From positions 1-14,962 of the forward strand of contig CAZWMK010000056.1 of the NCBI GenBank assembly GCA_964635065.1: 14,962 nucleotides of DNA, in the 5' to 3' direction. The position numbers were made by a program, and so were the translations under genes. This DNA is from CAZWMK01 sp964635065. GTDB lineage: Bacteria > Pseudomonadota > Alphaproteobacteria > Sphingomonadales > Sphingomonadaceae. Of the stretch, positions 5,816 to 12,903 are shown piece after piece. Position 1 is the stretch's first letter. Every line of letters starts with the position of its first letter. Below the pieces are notes generated by a model. That model was not told the DNA's origin. It was given only the letters and a program-made list of their open reading frames with translations, and ran no database searches.

Positions 5816-6595
5816 TTATTTCCCGCGCGTCTTGCGATGCGTTTCGAGGTCGAGCACCGTCGACACCGAACCTTCGGGAAGCAGGCCAAGCCGACGTGCG
5901 ACTTCCTGATAGGCTTCGACTTCGCCGCCGAGGTCGCGGCGGAAACGGTCCTTGTCGAGCTTTTCGTTCGACGCGATGTCCCACAGGCGGCAGCCGTCAG
6001 GGCTGATTTCATCGGCAAGAATGACGCGGCTGAAATCGCCGTCGTAAAGCCGTCCGAACTCCAGCTTGAAATCGACAAGGCGGATGCCGATGCCGGCAAA
6101 CAGACCCGACAGGAAATCGTTGATACGGATCGCCATGTCGGCGATTTCGTGTATTTCTTCCTGACTGGCCCAGCCGAAACAGGCAATATGTTCTTCGCTG
6201 ATCATCGGATCACCGAGCGCATCGTCCTTGTAATAATATTCAAGGATGGTGCGCGGCAGCGGGGTGCCTTCTTCGATACCAAGGCGCTTGGTGAGTGAGC
6301 CGGCGGCGACATTGCGGACGACGACTTCGATCGGCACGATTTCAACCTGGCGCACCAGTTGTTCGCGCATGTTCAGGCGACGGATGAAGTGCGTCGGGAT
6401 GCCGATATTGCCAAGCATGGTGAAAAGATGCTCGGAAATGCGGTTGTTGAGCACGCCCTTGCCGGAAATCGTGCCCTTTTTCTGGGCGTTGAACGCGGTC
6501 GCGTCGTCCTTGAAATACTGGATCAGCGTGCCGGGTTCGGGGCCTTCGTAAAGAATCTTGGCCTTGCCTTCGTAAATCTGGCGGCGGCGGGTCAT
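5816..6595 (-). CDS. purC: Phosphoribosylaminoimidazole-succinocarboxamide synthase
   Basis: 259 residues. SAICAR synthetase joins CAIR and aspartate using ATP in purine synthesis. Visible motifs: RRQIYEGKAKILYEG (4-18), which forms the ATP loop, the VVVRNVAAGS stretch, LVDFKLEFG and LADEISPDGCRLWD, all standard for PurC. The start is the ATG at 6593-6595, with AAGGAG eight bases upstream. A longer frame from 6637 has no ribosome site and adds a proline-rich stretch absent from the family. purS lies 537 bases downstream on the same strand, with the two small plus-strand genes in between. Confidence 0.97.
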   Translation of the reverse strand: MTRRRQIYEGKAKILYEGPEPGTLIQYFKDDATAFNAQKKGTISGKGVLNNRISEHLFTMLGNIGIPTHFIRRLNMREQLVRQVEIVPIEVVVRNVAAGSLTKRLGIEEGTPLPRTILEYYYKDDALGDPMISEEHIACFGWASQEEIHEIADMAIRINDFLSGLFAGIGIRLVDFKLEFGRLYDGDFSRVILADEISPDGCRLWDIASNEKLDKDRFRRDLGGEVEAYQEVARRLGLLPEGSVSTVLDLETHRKTRGK

Positions 6596-6725
6596 GCGGG
6601 GGGCTCCTTGCGGGCAGTCGGGCGGGTTTCGCCCCAAAAAACCAATCGCCCCGGACGCGCCGGAAAAGCGTGACCGAGGCGGAATATCCAGCCGCTCCTT
6701 AACGCAAAGGTCCGCTGCTTACAAT

Positions 6726-6745
6726 GGAAGCATCAGAGGAAGCAT
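6726..6745. repeat. Short direct repeat in purC/DUF1476 divergent promoter region
   Basis: GGAAGCAT occurs at 6726-6733 and 6738-6745, twelve bases apart centre to centre. The possible -10 element TACAAT (6720-6725) abuts the first copy. The 222-base gap between purC and the DUF1476 gene must hold promoters for both; I see no other clear structure there. Confidence 0.3.
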
Positions 6746-6817
6746 GCCGACATCACCTCAGCCGTTGAATGCCGCGCGCAGCGCCTCTATCTAGGCGTCG
6801 AATACAGGAGGCTTTGC

Positions 6818-7141
6818 ATGACCACGTTTGACGAGCGCGAACAGGCGTTTGAAAAGAAGTTCGCCCATGATGCCGAGTTGCAGTTCCGCGCAACCGCCCG
6901 CCGCAACAAGCTTTTGGGCCTCTGGGCTGCCGAGAAGATGAAGCTCAGCGCCGCCGAAGCCGATGCCTATGGCAAGTCCGTCGTACAGGCCGACTTCGAG
7001 GAAGCCGGCGACGAGGACGTGATTCGCAAGGTGTTCAGCGACCTCAGCGCCGCTGGTCTTGATGTCAGCGAACATGAAGTCCGCAAGGTGATGGATGACA
7101 TGACGCAAGAAGCACGTCGTCAACTGGCTGCGGAAGCCTGA
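6818..7141 (+). CDS. DUF1476 / F1-ATPase inhibitory zeta-subunit family protein
   Basis: 107 residues, mostly helical and charged. It begins MTTFDEREQAFEKKFAHDAE, followed by RRNKLLGLWAAEKM, both hallmarks of the alphaproteobacterial DUF1476 family. In Paracoccus denitrificans the family member is the zeta subunit, which inhibits ATP hydrolysis by the F1 ATPase. Other alphaproteobacteria carry homologues with weaker inhibition, so the role here is by family only. A strong AGGAGG six bases before the ATG supports the start. bolA follows four bases after the stop, so it leads a three-gene operon with bolA and grxD. Confidence 0.92.
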   Translation: MTTFDEREQAFEKKFAHDAELQFRATARRNKLLGLWAAEKMKLSAAEADAYGKSVVQADFEEAGDEDVIRKVFSDLSAAGLDVSEHEVRKVMDDMTQEARRQLAAEA

Positions 7142-7145
7142 TCCT

Positions 7146-7394
7146 GTGGCAATGGAAGCGGCTGCGATCGAGCAGATGATTCGCGCCGGTCTGCCGGGTG
7201 CCGACGTCGAGATCACCGATCTTGCCGGCGATGGTGATCATTATGCGGCCCGGGTCATCTGGGAAGGTTTTCGCGGGTTGCCGCGCGTGCGACAGCATCA
7301 GGCGGTATATGCCGCGCTGGGTGGACGCATGGGCGGTGAACTGCATGCACTGGCGTTGACCACGCTGGTGCCGGATCAGGAGAATAAGGCATGA
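7146..7394 (+). CDS. bolA: BolA family protein
   Basis: About 80-82 residues. It starts at GTG 7146 or at ATG 7152 two codons later; the two differ only in MA. The single BolA/YrbA domain shows EITDLAGDGDHYAARV, RVRQHQAVYAALGGRMGGELHALAL and the invariant His near the end. BolA proteins bind monothiol glutaredoxins through a bridging [2Fe-2S] cluster and act in iron-sulfur delivery or iron sensing. The overlap with grxD (ATGA at 7391-7394) fits production of the pair in step. It may bind DNA as some BolA proteins do, but nothing here shows it. Confidence 0.95.
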   Translation: MAMEAAAIEQMIRAGLPGADVEITDLAGDGDHYAARVIWEGFRGLPRVRQHQAVYAALGGRMGGELHALALTTLVPDQENKA

Positions 7395-7723
7395 CGCAAT
7401 CAGTGCATGACCGCATTGCCGGTATTTTGGGCGCAGCCGATGTCGTGCTGTTCATGAAGGGCACGCCGCTGTTCCCGCAATGCGGCTTTTCCAGCCGCGC
7501 GGTGGCCATCCTCGATCATCTTGGCGTCGAGTTCGGCAGCGTCGATGTGTTGCAGGATGCTGAAATCCGTCAGGGTATCAAGGAATTTTCCGACTGGCCG
7601 ACGGTGCCGCAGCTTTACATCAAGGGCGAATTCGTCGGCGGTTCGGACATCATGATGGAAATGTTCGAAGCAGGCGAATTGCATGCGATGCTGGCAGACA
7701 AGGGCGTCGCTTTCGAAGCCTGA
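7391..7723 (+). CDS. grxD: Monothiol glutaredoxin Grx4/GrxD
   Basis: 110 residues. The active site is CGFS (31-34), the marker of monothiol [2Fe-2S]-binding glutaredoxins. The glutathione site includes FMKGTP (21-26), WPTVPQLYI (68-76) and the GGSDIM stretch. It carries and transfers iron-sulfur clusters and partners with BolA, whose gene overlaps it by four bases. An AGGAG lies ten bases upstream inside bolA. The three-gene operon ends at the hairpin about 50 bases downstream. Confidence 0.97.
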   Translation: MTQSVHDRIAGILGAADVVLFMKGTPLFPQCGFSSRAVAILDHLGVEFGSVDVLQDAEIRQGIKEFSDWPTVPQLYIKGEFVGGSDIMMEMFEAGELHAMLADKGVAFEA

Positions 7724-7770
7724 ACCGTTCTGCCGGATATCTGGAAGCAGATGTCCGCTATGGAAGTGAA

Positions 7771-7798
7771 GAAAGGGGGCCCTGGGAGGCCCCCTTTC
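7771..7798 (+). terminator. Terminator hairpin after grxD
   Basis: A perfect 11-bp G+C-rich stem: GAAAGGGGGCC (7771-7781) with GGCCCCCTTTC (7788-7798) and a six-base loop CTGGGA. The T-tract is only the TTT inside the stem plus CATTT, but the stem is very strong. The 153 bases after it, up to 7951, are A+T-rich around 7870-7920 and hold no gene I can support. Confidence 0.82.
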
Positions 7799-7951
7799 CA
7801 TTTGGAACGGAGAAGTTGAGAGAGACATCCTGCTTCCAAGCAAAGGACGTGCCAGACGCGCTATTGTGCCACTTTTTGAAAAAAACATAGTAAGCAATTG
7901 AAGTTAATGTAAGAAATTCCGACAGAATGTGCGGGATCCATGCAGTGCCGT

Positions 7952-8569
7952 TCAGGCCCGGCCTGCGCCAAGCAGCGGCACGGTGGGCGCGCAGTTGGGC
8001 GGCAGCAGCCCGGTCAGCCGGGGGTCCGGAAAAATCTCGACCGCGCGGCGGACAGGGGTGAAACCGTGCTTGCGGTAGAAACGCGGCGCAGCCGGATGGT
8101 CGAGCGTGCATGTGTGCAGCCACAGCCGTTCGATGCCGGGACGCCATGCCAGCCGCAGGGTCTGTGCCATCATCCAGTTGCCAAAGCCACGGCCCGTCAT
8201 GTCGGGCTGGAGGCCGAAAAAGGCGAGTTCGACGGCGCCCGGTGTGCGGAAATCCAGTTCGATCAACCCGATCGCCGTGCCGTTTCTGCGGCAGACCGCG
8301 CGGACCTCGACCTTCGGATCGTGAATGATTGTGGCAAGGGCGGCGTCATCCAGCGCCAGCCGGGTGCGCCACAGCCATGGCGCGCCGACCAGCCGGTAAA
8401 GTGCACGATAATCGTCGAGATCAGGCTTCTGCCAATGATCGAGGCGCAGCGCCGCCATGGCCGGCATCTGGGCGGATGCAGGCGGCTTTTCGCGCATGTC
8501 CATCCATGTGACGATAGCGGCGAGTTCGCCAGGGGCGAGTTCGGTCAGCGATGCAGCGTTTATGGCCAT
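7952..8569 (-). CDS. GNAT family N-acetyltransferase
   Basis: 205 residues. The C-terminal half has the GNAT fold: beta4 VELAFFGLQPDM followed by the acetyl-CoA loop TGRGFGNWMM (the Q/R-x-x-G-x-G/A motif), and later a RFYRKHGFTPV segment typical of motif B. The N-terminal third lacks clear motifs. The substrate is unknown. The gene overlaps the end of hemF by ten bases and is last in the trmL-hemF-GNAT operon. A role linked to heme or tRNA is not shown; the link is only positional. Confidence 0.88.
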   Translation of the reverse strand: MAINAASLTELAPGELAAIVTWMDMREKPPASAQMPAMAALRLDHWQKPDLDDYRALYRLVGAPWLWRTRLALDDAALATIIHDPKVEVRAVCRRNGTAIGLIELDFRTPGAVELAFFGLQPDMTGRGFGNWMMAQTLRLAWRPGIERLWLHTCTLDHPAAPRFYRKHGFTPVRRAVEIFPDPRLTGLLPPNCAPTVPLLGAGRA

Positions 8570-9417
8570 TTTGCTTCGGGGGGCAGGCTCATCAGGATGG
8601 CGTCGACATTGCCGCCGGTCTTCAGGCCGAACAATGTGCCGCGATCATAGACGAGATTGAATTCGGCATAACGCCCGCGATACACGAGTTGTGTCTCGCG
8701 TTCGTCCGCAGTCCAGCTTTCGCCAAGATGGCGCCGCACCAGCGCGGGATAGGTTTCCAGAAAGGTGCGGCCGACATCCTGTGTGAAGGCGAAATCGGCT
8801 TCCCAGTCGCCGCTGTTCAACTGATCGTAGAAAATGCCGCCGACGCCGCGCGCCACATTCCTGTGCGGAATGAAGAAATATTCGTCACACCACTGTTTGA
8901 AGCGCGGATGATAGGCCGGATCGTGGCGATCGCAGCTGGCCTTGAACGCCGCGTGCCAGTCCGCCGTGTCGCGGTCATCGGGCAACGGCGGGTTAAGGTC
9001 GGCGCCGCCACCAAACCAGCGCTTCGTCGTGGTCAGAAAACGCGTGTTCATGTGTACTGCCGGTACTTTCGGCGAACGCATGTGCGCAACAAGGCTGATG
9101 CCGGTGGCGAAAAAGCGCGGATCTTCCGCAGCGCCAGGGATGGTCTTGGCGAAATCGGGTGCAAATTCGCCAAAGACGGTCGAAATGTTGACGCCGACCT
9201 TTTCAAAGACGCGCCCCTTCATCACCGACATCACGCCGCCGCCACCCGGCGCGCCGCCGTGATCGGTGCGTTCCCATGCCGTGCGCTCGAATCTGCCGGC
9301 GGGCAGGTCGCTGCCGGTCAGTTCGTCTTCCAGCCGTTCAAACGCGGCGCAGATCGCATCGCGCAGTGCGCGAAACCAGCTTTCGGCGCGCTGCTGTTGG
9401 TCATCGAGATGAGTCAT
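8560..9417 (-). CDS. hemF: Oxygen-dependent coproporphyrinogen III oxidase
   Basis: 285 residues, near the usual length. It decarboxylates two propionates of coproporphyrinogen III to protoporphyrinogen IX using O2. Motifs: WERTDHGGAPGGGGVMSVMK, FEKVGVNISTVFG, the FATGISLVAHMRSPKVPAVHMNTRF core with its metal/substrate His residues, WFGGGADLNP, and YAEFNLVYDRGTLFGLKTGG near the end, all standard for HemF. Its start overlaps the trmL stop (ATGA at 9414-9417). It lies near the cytochrome bc1 genes, which need heme, but is divergent from them. Confidence 0.98.
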   Translation of the reverse strand: MTHLDDQQQRAESWFRALRDAICAAFERLEDELTGSDLPAGRFERTAWERTDHGGAPGGGGVMSVMKGRVFEKVGVNISTVFGEFAPDFAKTIPGAAEDPRFFATGISLVAHMRSPKVPAVHMNTRFLTTTKRWFGGGADLNPPLPDDRDTADWHAAFKASCDRHDPAYHPRFKQWCDEYFFIPHRNVARGVGGIFYDQLNSGDWEADFAFTQDVGRTFLETYPALVRRHLGESWTADERETQLVYRGRYAEFNLVYDRGTLFGLKTGGNVDAILMSLPPEAKWP

Positions 9418-9896
9418 GCAATAGGGCCTTCCATGGCGGAGAGGGACGCGGCCGGAAAGCGGCCGGTTTGACGCAAGGCTTCGCCCGCGACCATTGCGGT
9501 CGCAATGGCGATGTTGAGCGAACGCATGCCCGGCCGGGTCGGGATGCGGACGCGCAGATCGACGGCGGCATGGACATGATCGGGCGCGCCGCTGCTTTCC
9601 TGACCGAGGAGCAGAATATCGTCCGGCGCAAAGCGTACGTCGGGATAGGGCAGGGCGGCGCGCGTGGTCAGAAGGACGATGCGCCCGGCGCGGGCCTGCC
9701 TGAAACTGTCCCAGTCGGCATGCACTGTCGTATCGGCATGATCGGCATAATCCATCGCCGCGCGTTTCAGCGCCTTGTCGGACACGGGAAATCCGCAGGG
9801 CGCGATGATGTCGACCGGCACGCCAAGGCAGGCGCCCAGCCGCATGATCGTGCCGACATTGCCGGGCTGGTCGGGCTGGAAAAGGGCGATCCGCAT
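9414..9896 (-). CDS. trmL: tRNA (cytidine(34)-2'-O)-methyltransferase TrmL (SpoU family)
   Basis: 160 residues, the size of the minimal SpoU/SPOUT enzymes. Motif 1 is PGNVGTIMRLGACLG (11-25), motif 2 LLLGQESSGAP (95-105) and motif 3 RIPTRPGMRSLNIAIATAM (117-135). The trefoil knot formed by these binds S-adenosylmethionine. TrmL methylates the wobble ribose of certain tRNA-Leu. I start at the ATG 9894-9896; a longer frame from 9932 adds twelve residues absent in the family. First gene of trmL-hemF-GNAT and divergent from petA, with 194 bases between them. Confidence 0.95.
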   Translation of the reverse strand: MRIALFQPDQPGNVGTIMRLGACLGVPVDIIAPCGFPVSDKALKRAAMDYADHADTTVHADWDSFRQARAGRIVLLTTRAALPYPDVRFAPDDILLLGQESSGAPDHVHAAVDLRVRIPTRPGMRSLNIAIATAMVAGEALRQTGRFPAASLSAMEGPIA

Positions 9897-10071
9897 GGCG
9901 CCTGCTCTAACCCAGCCATCCGGCGCCTTCAATGTGCGACAATCAGCCGAAGACGCTTTGGTGAATTTCTCATTGCCCTATGGCCTCTCTCAAGGCTATC
10001 AGCGCACGATCAAATGGGGGCGTCTGGGGCGCATTGCGTCCTTGCACCTGATTGATTCCAGTTTTCGTATG

Positions 10072-10089
10072 GATTTTGGGGATTTTGGG
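10072..10089 (+). repeat. 9-bp tandem repeat at the petA ribosome site
   Basis: GATTTTGGG occurs twice head to tail (10072-10080, 10081-10089), immediately before the petA ATG at 10091. The two G-runs are the only Shine-Dalgarno-like sequence for petA: GGGG at 10078-10081 has a spacing of nine, while the second run is too close. Slippage in this repeat could change ribosome-site spacing. Confidence 0.6.
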
Positions 10090-10090
10090 C

Positions 10091-10654
10091 ATGGCGACAG
10101 TTGAGCAAGGCAGCGAGCTTGCCGGCCATGGCGAAGGCGTCCGCCGCCGCGACTTCATTCATGTCGCGACGGGGGCTTTCGTCGGGGTTGGTGCCGCAGC
10201 AGCGGCGTGGCCGTTCGTTGATCAGATGAATCCGTCCGCAGACGTTCTGGCGCTGGCTTCTATCGAAGTCGATCTTGCGCCGGTTCAGGTCGGGCAGGCA
10301 ATCAAGGTCAGCTGGCGCGGCAAGCCGGTATTTATCCGCAACCTGACCGACGCCGAGCAGGCTGACGCCCGCAAGACGCCGCTGTCGGAACTGCGCGATC
10401 CGGAATCGCTTGAAGATCGCACCCAGGAAGGTCACCGTAACTGGCTGATCACGCTGGGTGTCTGCACCCATCTTGGCTGTGTGCCGCTGGGCGCTGCCGA
10501 AGGCGAGGTGAAGGGCGACTTCAACGGCTATTTCTGTCCGTGCCACGGTTCGCACTACGACACCGCCGCCCGCATCCGCAAAGGCCCGGCCCCGAAGAAT
10601 CTCGAGGTGCCGGAATATGCCTTCAAGTCCAACACGCTGGTCCAGATCGGATAA
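10091..10654 (+). CDS. petA: Ubiquinol-cytochrome c reductase Rieske iron-sulfur subunit
   Basis: 187 residues. The N-terminus has a twin-arginine-like motif (VRRRDFIHVATG, 17-28) followed by a hydrophobic anchor (about 29-43), as usual for Tat-exported Rieske proteins whose signal stays as the membrane anchor. The soluble domain holds CTHLGC (125-130) and CPCHGS (149-154). C125, H127, C149 and H152 bind the [2Fe-2S] cluster; C130 and C151 can form the stabilising disulfide. The tail RKGPAPKNLEVPEY is typical. It passes electrons from quinol at the Qo site to cytochrome c1. First gene of petABC. A TTG start at 10052 gives a longer frame but would put an extra segment before the Tat signal. 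Confidence 0.98.
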   Translation: MATVEQGSELAGHGEGVRRRDFIHVATGAFVGVGAAAAAWPFVDQMNPSADVLALASIEVDLAPVQVGQAIKVSWRGKPVFIRNLTDAEQADARKTPLSELRDPESLEDRTQEGHRNWLITLGVCTHLGCVPLGAAEGEVKGDFNGYFCPCHGSHYDTAARIRKGPAPKNLEVPEYAFKSNTLVQIG

Positions 10655-10659
10655 CGACG

Positions 10660-11931
10660 ATGAGCTTTCCCTGGGCAGAGCATTATGAACCCAAGCACCC
10701 GGCAATGCGCTGGATCGACCAGCGTTTGCCGCTGCCGCGCCTGGTCTACAACGCGATCGGCAAGGGTTATCCCGTCCCGCGCAACCTGAATTACATGTAT
10801 AATTTCGGGTCGCTCGCGGGCATCGCGCTTCTTGTGCAGATCATCACCGGTATCGTGCTGGCGATGCATTATGGCGCGAATACGCTGGTGGCGTTCGACT
10901 CGGTCGAACATATCATGCGTGACGTCAACAATGGCTGGATGATCCGCTATCTCCACGCCAATGGCGCTAGCTTCTTCTTCATCGTGGTCTATCTCCACAT
11001 TTTCCGTGGCCTTTATTACGGATCATACAAGCCGCCGCGTGAAATGGTGTGGTTGCTCGGCCTTGTGATCTTCCTTCTCATGATGGCGACCGCCTTCATG
11101 GGCTACGTCCTGCCGTGGGGCCAGATGAGCTTCTGGGGCGCGACCGTGATCACCAACCTGTTCTCGGCCATCCCGGTTGTCGGCAATCACATCGTGACCT
11201 GGCTCCTGGGCGGTTTCTCGGTCGATAACGCCGCGCTCAACCGCTTCTTCAGCCTGCACTATCTGCTGCCGTTCGTGATTGCAGGTGTGGTCATCCTGAA
11301 GATCTGGTCGCTGCACATTCCGGGTTCGACCAATCCTTCGGGCGTCGAAGTCAAGGGGCCGGCCGATACGCTGCCGTTCCACCCCTATTTCACCACCAAG
11401 GATCTGTTCGGTATCGGTATCTACCTGATCCTGTTCTCGGCTTTCGTGTTCTTCGCGCCGAACTTCCTCGGTCACCCGGACAACTACATTCCGGCCAACC
11501 CGCTTTCGACGCCGGCGCACATCGTGCCTGAGTGGTATTTCTGGCCGTTCTACGCGATTCTGCGCGCCTTCACCGTCGACTTCTTCTGGATCCCGGCAAA
11601 GCTGTGGGGCGTGATCGCGATGTTCGCATCGATCATTCTCCTGTTCTTCCTGCCGTGGCTGGATACGTCGCCGGTGCGTTCGATGCGCTATCGTCCGCTT
11701 GCCAAGCAGTTCTTCTGGCTGCTGATGGTCGACCTCGTGGTCCTCGCCATCTGCGGCGGCAAGCCTGCCGAAGAACCGTGGGTCCGCATCAGCCAGATCG
11801 CGGCGGCCTATTACTTCGCGCACTTCCTGATCATCCTGCCGATCATCTCGCGCATCGAACGGCCGCTGCCGCTGCCGAACTCGATTGCCGAATCGGTGCT
11901 CGGCGACCGCGCCGCGCAACCGGCCGCATAA
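10660..11931 (+). CDS. petB: Cytochrome b of the bc1 complex, with Lys in place of a heme bH ligand
   Basis: 423 residues with eight hydrophobic helices. The family features are present: GWMIRYLHANGASFFF and YLHIFRGLYYGSYK on helix B (H99, H113), GYVLPWGQMSFWGATVITN, SLHYLLPF on helix D (H200), and the Qo motif PEWYFWPFYAILR (290-302). The Qi-side H219, K247 and D248 are also there. H99 and H200 should bind heme bL. For heme bH the pair should be H113 plus the residue 14 after H200. In Rhodobacter that residue is His212; here it is K214 (ILKIWSLH, codon AAG at 11299-11301). The rest of the segment aligns without gaps, so this is a true substitution. The ATG at 10660 follows petA by five bases. 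Confidence 0.98.
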   Translation: MSFPWAEHYEPKHPAMRWIDQRLPLPRLVYNAIGKGYPVPRNLNYMYNFGSLAGIALLVQIITGIVLAMHYGANTLVAFDSVEHIMRDVNNGWMIRYLHANGASFFFIVVYLHIFRGLYYGSYKPPREMVWLLGLVIFLLMMATAFMGYVLPWGQMSFWGATVITNLFSAIPVVGNHIVTWLLGGFSVDNAALNRFFSLHYLLPFVIAGVVILKIWSLHIPGSTNPSGVEVKGPADTLPFHPYFTTKDLFGIGIYLILFSAFVFFAPNFLGHPDNYIPANPLSTPAHIVPEWYFWPFYAILRAFTVDFFWIPAKLWGVIAMFASIILLFFLPWLDTSPVRSMRYRPLAKQFFWLLMVDLVVLAICGGKPAEEPWVRISQIAAAYYFAHFLIILPIISRIERPLPLPNSIAESVLGDRAAQPAA

Positions 11932-11941
11932 GGGGGCACCA

Positions 11942-12763
11942 ATGGTACGTATTATCGGTTTCCTTGCCGGCCTCGTCTTCGTCGTCGCTCTGGCGGTCGC
12001 CGCCCTGATGCCGCGCGAAGACGTGGTGCCCGATCCCAACGCCAAACTTCACAAGCATCCTGAACAGGTTGCCTGGTCGTGGGATGGCGCCATGGGCCTT
12101 GGCGTGTTCGGCACTTATGATCGCGCGCAGTTGCAGCGCGGCTTCCAGGTTTACAAGGAAGTCTGCGCGGCCTGCCACGGCCTGAACCGCGTTGCATTCC
12201 GCAACCTCACCGAAATCGGCTTTTCGGAAGCCGAGGTGAAGGCGCTTGCCAAGGCAGTCGAAGTCGCGTCGATCGACGACAAGACGGGTGAAGCAACGAC
12301 GCGTCCGGGTATTCCATCGGACAAGATGCCTAGCCCCTATGCGAATGATATCGCTGCGCGCGCTGCCAATAACAACGCCGTGCCGCCGGATCTCTCGCTG
12401 ATCACCAAGGCGCGCCATGACGGCTCGAACTATCTCTATTCGTTGCTCGTCGGCTATGAAGACGCACCGAAGGGCTTCGAGGTCGGTCCGGGCCTGCACT
12501 ATAACCCCTATTTCCACAGCCTTGCGATCGCCATGCCGGCGCCGATCGCCAGCGATGGCCAGGTGACCTACGCTGACGGCCAGCCCGAACCGACGGTGAA
12601 GCAGATGGCGATGGACGTCACCGCCTTCCTGACCTGGGCGGCGGAGCCGAAGCTGGAAGAACGCAAACAGACGGGCCTCAAGGTCATTCTGTTCCTGCTC
12701 ATCATGACGAGCTTCGCCTACATCAGCTACCGCAAGGTGTGGGCGAGCGTGAAGGACCACTAA
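11942..12763 (+). CDS. petC: Cytochrome c1 of the bc1 complex
   Basis: 273 residues. An N-terminal hydrophobic stretch (3-22) acts as signal peptide. The heme c site is CAACH (75-79), with YKEV before it and GLNRVAFRNL after it as is usual. The Met ligand is M198 in AIAMPAPI. The MPSPYANDIAARAANNNAVPPDLSLI region (129-154) is typical. The C-terminal helix (about 247-263) anchors it, followed by SYRKVWASVKDH. It takes electrons from the Rieske cluster to a periplasmic cytochrome c. AAGGGGG lies five to six bases before the ATG. It closes the petABC operon, with the terminator 30 bases after the stop. Confidence 0.98.
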   Translation: MVRIIGFLAGLVFVVALAVAALMPREDVVPDPNAKLHKHPEQVAWSWDGAMGLGVFGTYDRAQLQRGFQVYKEVCAACHGLNRVAFRNLTEIGFSEAEVKALAKAVEVASIDDKTGEATTRPGIPSDKMPSPYANDIAARAANNNAVPPDLSLITKARHDGSNYLYSLLVGYEDAPKGFEVGPGLHYNPYFHSLAIAMPAPIASDGQVTYADGQPEPTVKQMAMDVTAFLTWAAEPKLEERKQTGLKVILFLLIMTSFAYISYRKVWASVKDH

Positions 12764-12793
12764 GTCCTGCGCTTCCTGCGCTTGCAGATCAGG

Positions 12794-12827
12794 AAAAGGC
12801 CGTCCGGTTGATCCGGGCGGCCTTTTT
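12794..12827 (+). terminator. Intrinsic terminator of petABC
   Basis: AAAAGGCCGTCCGG (12794-12807) pairs with CCGGGCGGCCTTTT (12813-12826) across a five-base loop, with one G-T pair. It ends in TTTTT (12823-12827). It separates petABC from mtnP on the same strand. Confidence 0.93.
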
Positions 12828-12903
12828 CCTTTGATTCTCCGACATTTGCGTTGCAGCATGTCCGGTATAGGGGCGGTGGGGGTGCAAGCAGGAAAGCGAT
12901 GTG

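Noticed and set aside
7799..7951. A+T-rich gap after grxD as a small RNA or gene
   Set aside because: No frame with a ribosome site, no strong hairpin with a T-tract and no clear promoter were found.
8551..9471. 306-codon open frame on the plus strand opposite hemF
   Set aside because: HemF motifs run the full length on the other strand, so the plus frame is a shadow.
10540..10659. N-terminal extension of cytochrome b running back through petA
   Set aside because: The family N-terminus begins at MSFPWAEHYEPKHP (10660); the upstream frame is petA in another phase.
11023..12045. 340-codon open frame on the minus strand opposite petB
   Set aside because: It is rich in Arg, Glu and His and mirrors the cytochrome b codons; petB is beyond doubt.
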